Shown piece after piece: positions 43,836 through 54,602 of a stretch of DNA of 64,000 bases. The translations under genes were made by a program, and so were the position numbers. The stretch is from Cryptomeria japonica (lineage: Eukaryota; Streptophyta; Pinopsida; Cupressales; Cupressaceae), in the NCBI RefSeq assembly GCF_030272615.1, contig NC_081413.1, forward strand, positions 332,920,302 through 332,984,301. Direction: 5' to 3'. A model generated the notes under the pieces. It was not told the DNA's origin, did not search any database, and was given only the letters and a program-made list of their open reading frames with translations. How positions within the stretch are numbered: position 1 is the first letter of the stretch; each line of letters starts with the position of its first letter.

Positions 43836-46330
43836 TATTAGGCTATACTAATCATTTTTATAGATTATTCTATAAGATCTATAGAACTTGATGGGAAAAT
43901 TCTTTATGCTCAATCAACATGTATGTTATATCATTAAGTAATTTCAAAATACTCATAAAATCAAGCTTCCACATTCAAGTAAGTATACTCTGTGAGCCTA
44001 CCTTGAGCGTAGTTTGAAAAGCATGTGTTTTCTTTTATTAGTATTTTCGAAACATGTACAACCATTTATATTATTTTACATTAAATAAGGACAAATTTGA
44101 GATAGATATTTTTTTTTTTGAAATAAATGACAAGTATGTCCCTTTTAGTGAAAAACTACAATCAAATAACTTTAAATATTCTATTTGTATTGATAAATAC
44201 ACGGTAATCAACAATAATTCTCAAAATTAATTTTAAATTTTCCAAATCAAATTCATATTAAGTAGCTGATTGGTAATTCATAAACCTTTTAATAAATTAC
44301 ATCATCAACTTATAAATTTTTCTTTATAATATCTTGAAATTAATAAAAATATATATTTAAAATTATACATTATTTTAAATATCATGCATAGACTTGTATA
44401 AAAAAACTCCTATAAGTCTCATAAGAAGATCTTCTACTTTTCATTGTCATATTTCTTTAATCTCCATGCTCCTCATTTAAAATGAAAGACTTGTCCTTGT
44501 ACGAAAGGTTAAGGAGGGCAAAATGGGTCACAACTCTTCACATATAACACATTGTGTTTCAAACTTTTCAACTACTCTTAACACATGAATTTTATGTTGA
44601 AGACGTCATTTGTGTTCACATTTACCAAGTATTTTTTTAAAACCATGAATTTTTTTGTTTTTTTTAAACCATATAATTTAAGAATGTATAGAGTCTATAC
44701 GGTGCATGAATCATTCTCTCTTTCCATCACATTCCCGATTTGATCAGGTTCTAAACTCTTTGCAGTGAGATATCTTTTCTTTTGACAATTTCCCTATATA
44801 CATTATATTTAAGTAGTGACTTAAACCTTAGTGGGAGCTTATGTATGGCTAAGGTATTTAATTGAATAATCCGCGTGTGTTATTTCCACTTGAAAAATTT
44901 CCTTCATGCTCAGTAGCCTTCTTGTAGTTACATCTCACATATGAAACCAAATTCGAGTCATTTCTCCTTGAAATAGATAATGCAACTTAGTGTGATGCTA
45001 GGTGAAATTCGTAGAATTTTGTTTCTACGTCACATCTAAGTGTCTTATCAAAGGATTTTTGTCTGAAAAGGAATGACCAATAATGCTTTTTAGATTTTAT
45101 GATGGATCATTGTTCTCATATAACCACTTTTAATTTCATAAAGATGATATCTTTGAAGTGATTTTAAGATTATGGAGTATAATCTACATTATTTTTATTA
45201 ATATGAGATTAATTTCATAACAATTCTAAATGATAGTTTCAACCTCATGTTCAATAACGCCCTCGTCTCTTTCAAAATTTCTTGAGCTTTTTATAGAAGA
45301 TATTGAATTAGAACTATCAAAATAATGATATATTAAAATCTACACCCCTTCTAAGCATATAAATTGGCCTAATGGTATCTAGAAGCAAGCCATATACTTG
45401 AGGTCTCTTTGTCATTTTAATTGGCATGTTATTATTATGGGAATATCTTAAACTACATTTTGATAGGGTGATTTTTGGTATCCATTGTCATTATTGTATA
45501 ATTTGTCTACCTATGGCATTTCCCATCTACTTTCAATATTTAAAAAAATACAATAAAGAAAAGAAAGTCTTCATATATATTTAAGACCCATGGAATGAAT
45601 TTTGAATCTTCAATCAACTAACTTTGCTTCAATGTGTCACATGCCCTTCAAGTGGCCCTTCCAAATTACTTATTATTATCTATATTAGTGCTTATGATGC
45701 ATTTAAAATGTCACATACAAACTAGTAGGAATAAAGGGAAGGAAAGTCATGAATTATCTTAAATTATTTTTTTAGTATTTGATGAAGGATATGCATTATA
45801 TTAACATTGAGGATATTCCTACTTGTACTATGTTTGATGTACGAATGATTTACTATCAAATTATCACAATGATCATCTATAGATAGAGGATAAAATATTT
45901 ACCTATGAAATATAAAGGCTATTAAATATGCATACGTAAATTTAAAAATTTCTCATTAGCATCTTTTTTTTTATATCCAAGTGATTTGTTATTCTATTCT
46001 ATATTTGATCCATTTTCTTTCAATCATACTATTAATGGGTGACTATCGCCCTTATAAACTGTCTGGGGAGCAAACCTAGAAAGGATAGCTCACTTGATTA
46101 ATTTTTTTAATGGATTATTGCTATATAGAGTAGTATGTCTACATCTCTAATTATTCATGCTTATGCTCATGAAAATATATGTTGATTTCCTTGCATTGGA
46201 TTATATTCTAAATTTATGAAGAATATTATATGATCTTTGGGAATGAGAAATTCATATATTTCTTTCTTTGCACCAAAAATCAAGTTTAATTGATTGCTAT
46301 GTTACTAACTATATTGTTTCTTCTATGGCG
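43836..46330 (+). other. Copia interior, no intact frame
   Basis: AT-rich and stop-laden. No Copia gag, integrase or reverse transcriptase motif could be recognised with confidence. It probably represents decayed internal sequence. Confidence 0.45.
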
Positions 46331-46336
46331 AGGTTA

Positions 46337-47271
46337 TGCCTTCAAAACATATGGTGCAAGTGCTATTACATGGATGGTGGAATACTTTAATAAGAAGACT
46401 ATCTTCTATGTGTCTTTGAATCAAATGGGCAAAATATGAATGTAGCTCTTGAAGAATCAATATGGCCTTGAAGATTTATGGAAGAGTTCCATTTGGATAC
46501 ATATGAAAGTACCATATGACTTGAAGTTACTTTACTCTTTGTAGAGAATATCATTTCTAAAGATCAAAATGAACACTGAAGATCATGGGCACCTCACTCA
46601 AGTGAAAGCATTCTATAATAAAGGCACCTTGAAGATCATGGGCACTTCACTCAAGTGAAAACATTCTATAATAAAGACACTTTGTAGATCATGGGCACAT
46701 GCTATATATTGAAATTTTAGCCATCACTTTGAAATCCTCTATGCAGTGATTGGCTTTAGGTGATGCCATTAAGGGGGACTGTACATGAAACCACCTAGTG
46801 GCTAAATCATAGATGTAAGACCTAATAGTTATAAGACCTTTAGGCATTATATGCTCCAAATTCAAATAATGTTTGGCCTTAGGTGATGCCATTGAGGGGG
46901 AGTGTGCATGTGAATGACACCACCTAGTGGCTAAATCCTAGTTTTTAAATCCTACGGGTAGGCATATGTCCCAATAGGTATGAAATAAGACCTATATAGG
47001 AATTAGTAAGTCCTTTAAGCCTGCAGATAGGCATATGTAAGTCCTTTTTTATTTTAAATACTATAGGTAGGCATTAGTAAGTCCTATAAGCACATTTGTG
47101 CTTAAGTCCTACGAGCATATTGTAAATTCTTCTCTTTGTAAATCTTCCACTTGTGAAAGCATTGTATTAAGTCCTACGGGCGCTATGTAATGAAGTTGGG
47201 GAGAGGCTAATTTGAGGAGACCACGACTCCAATATAATTTTTTAAGACCTCATAGCATCATTTTTAAAACA
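46337..47271 (+). mobile_element. 3' end of another Copia-like element (PPT and LTR)
   Basis: GCCATTGAGGGGGAG (to 46902) followed by TGTGCATGTGAATGACACC looks like a polypurine tract joined to an LTR start. An LTR of about 369 bp could end at AAAACA (47271). A second, slightly different junction, GCCATTAAGGGGGAC then TGTACATGAAACCACC, lies at 46766-46795. Upstream text (TGGATGGTGGAATAC) may be remnant RNase H sequence, but this is weak. Confidence 0.4.
46576..46695 (+). repeat. 53-bp tandem repeat
   Basis: GATCATGGGCACCTCACTCA begins at 46581, recurs at 46634 (CTTC variant), and a third truncated copy starts at 46687. The unit is exactly 53 bases each time. Confidence 0.8.
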
Positions 47272-47365
47272 TCGGGATTATAAATTATGACAAGATGACT
47301 TTCATGTAGTTTCGAATGCATGATCTTCATGTTGGCATATATTTGTGTCCCTATTTATCACTGTC

Positions 47366-47370
47366 AAAGA
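47366..47370. repeat. Target-site duplication AAAGA, left
   Basis: AAAGA precedes the nested element; AAAGA also follows it at 53996-54000. Confirms its boundaries. Confidence 0.85.
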
Positions 47371-48217
47371 TGTTAGATGCAATGATAGTCCCAAAGACAC
47401 TGAGAGGCGGGGGGTGAATTAGTGTCTAACCGGTTAATAGAATATTTGAATTTGTTTATAACTTTGTAACCCAAATTAATGTATCGATAAACAAGAAATA
47501 GTGCAGTAAAAAGAAATAATAGAGACAACATAAATGCACACCATAACACAAGATATTTTGGCGAGGAAACTCGGTTTGGGAAAAACCTCGGTGGGATTTG
47601 TGACCCACAATATTTACTCATTGGCCAATATGAATAAATATTACTTACAACAGGGGCCTGCACATGCAGGAAGGCCAACAACCTAGAGCTCACTGCTCAA
47701 TAGAAGAGTCTCACCAACTACAAAATGGATAATTAAATTCAATACAATGTACTGCTCAAAATAGCATATGCAATGCTTGATTCAGTACTGGTTTAAGCTT
47801 TGTCAGAAACCTTAACCAAAAACCTTGTCGGTGAGTGATATTCACTTACATAACCTATCTGCCTTATTACAAAATCCTTTCGCTATCTTCTACATAATAT
47901 TCTTCTATTCCATGCTATTACAAAAATGACTTATTAGATCTCATACATATATGAGTCTTTACAATACATCATGTCGACTTACAAATAATTAATTACATTT
48001 ACAATATAATTCATATAAACAAAACTTAGTCTCATGTCGGCCTGAGTGCTGGTATACTTCATTTCCAGTGTAATCTGGATGTTGGTGAGTGACCTTGTTG
48101 TGCCTGCCAGTGCCTGTAGATGATGTATGTGTTGCCGGTGAACCTGTACAACCTGTTATCAGTTGGTTGCCATCAATGACAACATCAACCATTCTCATTG
48201 AGTGTAGAATGCCAACA
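47371..48217 (-). repeat. 3' LTR (left) of the nested element
   Basis: 847 bp. Near-identical to 53148-53995, with differences such as GAGGCGGGGGGTGAATTAG versus GACGGGGGGGGGTGAATCAG near the end. No internal frames. Confidence 0.92.
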
Positions 48218-48232
48218 ATCTCCCCCTTTGGC
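48218..48232 (-). promoter_or_regulatory. Polypurine tract (minus strand)
   Basis: On the minus strand GCCAAAGGGGGAGAT directly precedes the LTR start TGTTGGCATTC. It has the expected sequence and position for plus-strand priming. Confidence 0.85.
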
Positions 48233-48431
48233 ATTGATGGTAACACTCATGAGAAAAATCCAAAACTGTTATCCAAAAATGAAATCCAAAATCTGATCCC
48301 AAAAAAGTGTGCTCCCCCTAAGCAAGTGATCTCTTCTGTGCATTTATTTTTCTCCATACTACTCTCCCTTTGACATCAATGGCAAAGGGTGTCAAAAAGA
48401 ATCAAAGAATACAAGAGTTATACCTCATAGC

Positions 48432-51400
48432 CTATAACCGGTTGCTTACAATTTGAAAGATGTCCGCCAAAATTAGATTCAGGCTCTGCATGAATTTGTT
48501 ACTGTCAGAAAGAATGGTTTCTATCTGTTGGATCATGTCGGTCAGATAGTGCATCTTTTTCTCTAGTGACCGTTCTCCTTGAATTGTTGCCTTTGATAGC
48601 TCAACCCGCTGAGTAATAAGACTGTCCAATCTTGGACCAAGTTTGATTTTCAGTTCCCGGGCCTTTAACCTTATCCTTGCTTTCTCTTTCTCAAGTTTCT
48701 CTAACTTTTCCTCATAAAATGTCATTTCCTGTTCAAAAAATGGTCCCAAAGAACCTATCATATTATCCGCAATGTCATCTATCTCCTTCTATGTCTTCTT
48801 AATTTCCTCATCAATATCTTCAGTCAGGTGGTGAGGCTTGCCAACTTCTCTATACAACTCCTTATATTCCAAAATTGTTGAATTAAGTACCGGTAATAAT
48901 GAATCCATGTGCTCGGTACAGTCTTTGATAGTTTTTTCAAAGAATTCACCTTTCTCTTTATTTACTCTTTCCTTTACAGTTTCCTCATTTACCTTATCTA
49001 TTGTTAGAACATTTTCAACATTAAATTTGGACAATGCGTCCAATTTACCTAAAGAATCATCAATATGATCTATCTTACAGGTTGGTGCAATCATCTTCAA
49101 AATAGGTAATGCGTCATCAATAGCCTTAAATGCTAAGGCATTGCAATATGTTATCCTCTTAATTGAATCCAAAAGAACTTATGTTACATTAGTGGGTCTG
49201 AATTCTCCACTGGATGTGCTTAGTTTAACAGATACTTGCCCAATTGCCTTAACTATCTCTTCCTTGTTTCCATCAATTGCTTCCTCTTTATTTACATTTT
49301 CTGTCGGTTTCTCTATCTGTGTTATTACCTCCACTTCTTGTGGTTTTTCAGTCCATGTAAGTACCTTTGCATCTGCCAATTTTTCAATGTTCTTAGAATC
49401 AACAGTGTGTGCTAGTGACTCAGAGATCGCATTGTTCTTAGCATCGGCTATCTTAACCTCTGCAATCTCTTTATCCAAAACAATGTTAAAATATTATGTA
49501 TCAACATTCATAGTGAAAAGAATTTCAGAATCTGGGTTAGTGTCATCATGTGTTACTTCTTCAGTTGCCTTATCCAGTTGATTGCCTGTATGTACCGGTG
49601 TATCTTAAGTTATTGGTGGAGTATCTTGTGCTGGTGGAGGAATGTTATTTGTAACCTTTATAATAGGTATACTACCAATTTTTCTTTTACCTTTGTCCTT
49701 TTGATATACCTTCGCAAAAGATTTATCCATTTTCTGTCTCTCTCTTTCCTCTTTCTTTTCTAATTCAACAAAAAATATGTCGCATTTGTCTGCAGTTTCA
49801 TCAACAATTTCTTTTACTCTCCCAACCATTAGGCTAACCTATCGGTGTCCACTCACAAAAAATGACCGGTTTGCTTCAGAAATCAGTTCATCAATTTCCT
49901 CTTTAGAATTTACAAAGTGCATTGCCAATAATGCTTCAATTTTTAACTTTTTATCTAATTCCATCACTGACATTCTTTTAGCCTCTAATCTTAGATACAA
50001 GTCATTCGGCAGATCATCTACAACTTCAATCAAAACCTTCTTATAGATGTCTAGATGCAAAATAATACTAGCCTCTATTGTCTCCTTATCAGAATCTTTA
50101 TAAGAATGATACAATTTGCTCACATTGCTGAGATTACCTTCTTGTGTATCTCATTTACCAGTTCCTCCGGTGTAAGGGTATCAGGTGTCTTAGTTTGTTT
50201 CTTCTTAGGAGTTAGCTTTTTCTTAGTCTCCCTTACAGCCTGTTGCTTCTTCCTTAAAGTTCTAGTCCTTTTGGGAGAAGGAGAGGGTACCGGTGGGGTT
50301 TTTCTCTTCTTCCTTTCAACTCTCTTGAACTCAGCTTCTTTTCCCCTGTCTGTATCCGAAGAAGTGACAACCGGTGAAACATGAGTTACCGGTTCCAATC
50401 CTGCCAGTTCACTAGCAGATATACCACTCAAGTTCATTACATTTTCCTTAACCTCCTTAGCCATCTCAGATGAATTTTTCTCTTCATTTTCTCTGCTTTT
50501 GCATCGAAACAACACTCTCAATGGTCTCAGCACTACCAAAAATTTCTTCAAATGGTTCCTTAGGTGCATCAAGAAGTGTTTTAGCATATGCTTCAAGAAT
50601 ATTTAGATCAACTTCATAACCCATTTTTGTTATCCAAATAGTTCTAGGAGTAACAACTTCCTTCCAGGTTTCATCACGTTTGATTACAAAACATGTTTGC
50701 TTGTCATATTTATCTACAATGCTTTGTGGTAACCTTTCTCTAGCCTTCATCTTAGTTTGGAAGTTTTTGAAGTAGTCTGCTATAATGTTATCACTGTTAG
50801 AGCCCATACCAGTAATAGCTTCCATGATTTGTTTGCCTACCGGGATGTCATATCCATAGTCCTTATGACCAATGTTGGGTATCTCTTTGGTGAAGTAAAG
50901 CATCAAACACACAAGTAGGTTTCCAAAACGGAATGTCCCCTTCTTGTCACCCTTAATCTTTTTTAGGTTATCTATCAGTTCATCCTTAAGCCATTCAAAG
51001 ATATCAATCCTAGCATTGTTCTTGACTATCTTATATGCACTATGAATACATAAGCTAGAAACTGAATTTAATGTGTTTGCATGAGTTACTCTATAGCCAA
51101 GTACCATGCTCACATATCTCACATTTGCATCAGTAATGTCATTAACCCTAAGAGATCTGTTGTCGGATGTGGCTCCGGTTAGGTCCATAACACCCTTGTT
51201 AGGTATCTTCTTTGTTTTGTCGGTCCTACTACCGGTTGAGGGTAAACCAGTAACTACCTTGATTGCTTCTTGTAAGATTTTAAAAACAGAGTCTAGCCAC
51301 ATAAACTCTCCATGAACTCTGCTCAGTACAAGATGAACTACCTCCTTCAGAAATTCAGGTATGTTCAAAATTTGAACAAATCCTAAGTCTCCTACAATCT

Positions 51401-51674
51401 TGTGCTCCAGTTTAACCAAACCTTGTTCATCAGTAATAACATCATTGTACATGTTCTTTAAGTCACCAGTCCCTAAATTTTCTATGTTGCAGTGAATATA
51501 AATCCTCGGGTCTTCGGCAAAAACGACTCCCTTCAGAATTTTAGAGAAGGCTTCGATGGAATCATCTTGCTTGGCAATTTCAGGGATGATTTTAAATACG
51601 GGTCTAGGGCACTTAATGTTTTCTACCACAGTAGGGTTTGCAATAAACTCAGATACAAAAGATTAAGATGCCAT
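48432..51674 (-). pseudogene. Broken ~1,080-codon ORF2 of the nested element
   Basis: The start is the Met at 51674 (AAAATGGCATCT). A TAA at codon 4 (51665-51663) precedes an open stretch to 50484. A frame shift near 50500 is compensated near 50120, and in-frame stops lie at 49841 (TAG), 49607 (TAA), 49496 (TAA), 49181 (TAA) and 48791 (TAG), ending at 48432. The first ~390 residues are globular (FKIIPEIAKQDDSIEAFSKI, LQEAIKVVTGLPSTG, MVLGYRVTHANTLN, FRFGNLLVCLMLYFTKEIPN). A very basic segment follows (KRKTPPVPSPSPKRTRTLRK). The remainder is charged helix and coiled-coil (FYEEKLEKLEKEKARIRLKA). No known enzyme motif. The design parallels the ORFs at 12.3-15.6 and 40.1-41.6 kb. Confidence 0.75.
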
Positions 51675-51976
51675 TTTGAAAGATAAATACCTCTTACTTG
51701 AAATCTTTGAATGCCTGAAAATACCTTGATGCTTCACCTTAGGATGCCTTTGCTCTCTCTTTGCGCTCTTCGAATGCTTGGATGCTTGGTGGATTGAAAT
51801 GAGGGTTTTCCGGTGCTTTATAACCAAAATATTCTCCAACTACCGCATTAAATGCTTGTCGGATAAGTGAAATCTTAAGATATCTGCCGGTAAAGAAGAA
51901 ATGTGTCTTCTTACCATCAACCGAGGGTAGAATGCATGATTTTCAACTTGCTACCATACCCCCTAAGAATTATTCC
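51675..51976 (-). other. Spacer between the two ORFs of the nested element
   Basis: About 300 noncoding bases separate the stop of the zinc-knuckle ORF from the start of ORF2. I see nothing in it besides AT-rich sequence. Confidence 0.5.
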
Positions 51977-53076
51977 TTAGTTCGATGAAGAATCTCCGAC
52001 CGGTGGAGGATTACTTTGTTCAACTGGTGTAGAGACAGATTCATCAACTCTCTGATCTCCCTTCTTACTCCATTGTTTTGAAAATTCTTGCTTTATTTCA
52101 TTTACCTTTTCTTTTCCTTTCTCATTAGATCCTTGATTGTTTGTCAGTATAGTATTGCTTCTACAAAATTTTGCAATATGCCCAATCTTGTTACATGCAC
52201 AACAAGTTACCTTATTCCTCTGAATAGCTTTTCCATATCCTTGACCGGTTTGTGTTCTGCATTGCTTAGATAAATGTCCAAATCTACCACAAACATAGCA
52301 TTTCACATTCATTCTGAAATTTTTTGAATTGTGACCAACTTTATTGTATTTGGAACATTGACCGGTGGGTAAGTTTGTATTCTGATTATTTCTAAATCTG
52401 CACTGATTTGCTCTATGACCAAATTTGTTGCAATTGAAACATTTCCCATTAAATTTATAAGCATTAGGTTGTCTTACCGGTTTGCTATGATCTTGATTAT
52501 TTGGAGTCCTGAAACTTTCTCCATGTTCAAATCCAAGTCCAATTGTATCTCTGTCAGGTTTTTGTCTTTTCAGCATGTCATCAAGTCTTTCTGAACTTTT
52601 CTTGAATTTGTCTTTGTGTTCATTTGCAGTGATCAACTCATTTTCTAGAATGCCAATTTGTCTCCTAAGCTCCTCTTTATCATGTTGCATGTGAATCAGA
52701 TCTGTCTTTAGCATATCATTCTCATGACAAAGTCTCAGATTTTCATTTGCTCCATCATTAAGTCTCCTAGTCAAGTCTTCTTCATTCTTCTTTATGTCTT
52801 CAATATCCTTACATAGGCTCATGGTTAAATCTTGCATTTCATTCCTCATGTTAGTGTTCTCTTGCCTCAACTTCTCTGTAATATTACTAAGAGTTTCCTT
52901 TTCATCATCATGTTTCTGCATTTCCTCATGAAGTTCCTTCCTCTTGTTTTGTGCTATAACCAAGTTCTCTTGAAGTCCTTAGCAGTCCTCAGATCATCTT
53001 CAAGTTTGATATTCTTCAATTTTTCTACATCAAAATCTTCAAGAGCTCCTTCCAACTGTTTTCTCAAACTCTCCAT
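51977..53076 (-). pseudogene. Gag-like coiled-coil and CCHC zinc-knuckle protein
   Basis: Starts at the Met at 53076, about 57 bases after the PBS. It reads MESLRKQLEGALEDFDVEKL, then needs one frame shift near 52975 to enter the long frame ending at 51977. The first ~170 residues are a heptad-rich coiled-coil. Four zinc knuckles follow: CFNCNKFGHRANQC, CYVCGRFGHLSKQC and CCACNKIGHIAKFC style sites are intact, while the second (CSKYNKVGHNSKNF) has lost two cysteines. The tail is Ser/Pro-rich. It probably packages RNA as a Gag-like protein; no capsid fold (UBN2/PF03732) is evident, which is unusual. First gene after the 5' LTR. Confidence 0.8.
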
Positions 53077-53132
53077 CGGTACCGGTTTCAAAATCTTCCT
53101 CAAGTTGTTAGGCTTTTGCAAATAGAGGACCA

Positions 53133-53145
53133 GGCTCTGATACCA
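53133..53145 (-). promoter_or_regulatory. Primer-binding site TGGTATCAGAGCC (minus)
   Basis: Complement of GGCTCTGATACCA, two bases from the LTR. Identical to the primer site of the Copia element that hosts it. Confidence 0.9.
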
Positions 53146-53147
53146 AT

Positions 53148-53995
53148 TGTTAGATGCAATGATAGTCCCAAAGACACTAAGACGGGGGGGGGTGAATCAG
53201 TGTCTAACCGGTTAATGGAATATTTGAATTTGTTTATAACTTTGTAACCCAAATTAATGTACCTGTAAACAAGAAATAGTGCAGTAAAGAGAAATAATAG
53301 AGACAACATAAATGCACACCATAACACAAAATATTTTGGCAAGGAAACCTAGTCTGGGAAAAACCTCGGTGGGATTTGTGACCCATAATATTTACTCACT
53401 GGCCAATATGAATAAGTATTACTTAAAACAGGGGCCTGGACATGCAGGAAGGTCAATAGCCTAGAGCTCACTGCTCAATAGAAGAGTCTCACTGACTACA
53501 AAATGGATAATTAAATCCAATACAATGTACTGCTCAAAATAGCATCTGCAATGCTTGATTCAGTACTAGTTTAAGCTCTGTCAGAAACCTTAACCAAAAA
53601 CCTTGCCGGTGAGTGATATTCACTTACATAACCTATCTGCCTTATTACAAAATCCTTTTGCTATCTTCTACATAATATTCTTCTATTACATGCTATTACA
53701 AAAATGACTTATTAGATCTCATACATATATGAGTCTTTACAATACATCATGTTGGCTTACAAATAATTAATTACATTTACAATATAATTCACATAAACAA
53801 AACTTAGTCCCATGTCGGCCTGAGTGTCGGTATACTTCACTGCCAGTGTAATCTGGATGTCGGTGAGTGACCTTGTTGTGCCTGTCGGTGCCTGTAGATG
53901 ATGTATGTGTTGCTGGTGAACCTGTACAACCTATTACCAGTTGGTTGCCATCAATGACAACATCAACCATTCTCATTGAGTGTAGAATGCCAACA
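53148..53995 (-). repeat. 5' LTR (right) of the nested element
   Basis: 848 bp, TG...CA. Followed by AAAGA and then Copia internal sequence leading to the Copia PPT. Confidence 0.92.
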
Positions 53996-54070
53996 AAAGA
54001 AGACCTACATTACTGGGGTACTTCGTTTTTTTTCTTTTATAGAAATTGACATGTGATCCCCTATTAACAT

Positions 54071-54080
54071 TAAGGGGGAG
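54071..54080 (+). promoter_or_regulatory. Copia polypurine tract
   Basis: TAAGGGGGAG immediately before the 3' LTR start TGTTAGAACA. Confidence 0.85.
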
Positions 54081-54602
54081 TGTTAGAACATAATGTTATT
54101 AGGGATCACATTCTTATAATATTTATATATAATGTTGTAATATAAGGTTATAAAATCTTATATATTATATGCTTTATAAGCATATCCCATTTGAAATAAT
54201 TATAATCTAATAACTATTAGATTATTAATTATTTATGAGTGGGGGCTATTGAAAAGGTGTGACTAGTGAAGCCACCCTTCCTCCTATATTTAAGGAGGTT
54301 CTCTCTCATTTGGGAGTAGTGAGAATTTGGAGCTTTATGGTGAGTTGTATCACTATGCATATGAGGTATTATTGGTCATGTGGAAGTATTGGAGGAATGT
54401 CCCCAAGTTCGAGTCTATTTTATGATAGACTATATTTGTAAGTGTTTTAATAAAATGATGCTTTATGGGGTTTTTTACTCGAAAGGGTTTTCCCCATGTA
54501 TATCTTGTGTAATGTGTACATTTATGCATGTATGATTATTATTTCATTTATTTTATGATCTTGTTTATAATGATTAGTATCCTAAGATCCTAATTTCTAA
54601 CA
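54081..54602 (+). repeat. 3' LTR of the Copia element
   Basis: 522 bp; matches 43314-43822 apart from scattered substitutions and a ~13-base insertion (ATGTTGTAATATA region, about 54131). Confidence 0.9.

Larger units (their letters stand above)
47371..53995 (-). mobile_element. Complete non-autonomous LTR retrotransposon nested in Copia
   Basis: LTRs 47371-48217 and 53148-53995 (847 and 848 bp) are close copies with TGTTAGATGC...GCCAACA ends on the plus strand, flanked by AAAGA. On the minus strand a PBS TGGTATCAGAGCC (complement of 53133-53145) lies two bases from the right LTR and a PPT, GCCAAAGGGGGAGAT, adjoins the left one. The 4.9-kb interior encodes, in order, a coiled-coil/zinc-knuckle protein (53076-51977) and a long broken ORF (51674-48432). 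No protease, integrase, reverse transcriptase or RNase H is visible. It would depend on a partner using the same tRNA primer. Confidence 0.92.
43314..54602 (+). mobile_element. Copia-type LTR retrotransposon, decayed, hosting a nested element
   Basis: LTRs 43314-43822 and 54081-54602 share TGTTAGAACATAATG starts and CCTAATTTCTAACA ends. A canonical PBS TGGTATCAGAGCC (43823-43835) follows the left LTR and a purine tract TAAGGGGGAG (54071-54080) precedes the right one. Without the nested element (47371-54000) the interior is only about 3.6 kb and contains no intact gag or pol. The flanks (TGGCA / TGTTC) do not form a clean duplication. It splits a LINE ORF1. Confidence 0.85.

Noticed and set aside
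46337-46560. Copia RNase H remnant
   Set aside because: Only a vague similarity in translation; not enough conserved positions to claim the domain.
47371-53995. A plant host gene encoding a zinc-knuckle protein on the minus strand
   Set aside because: LTRs, TSD, PBS and PPT enclose it precisely, so it belongs to a retroelement.
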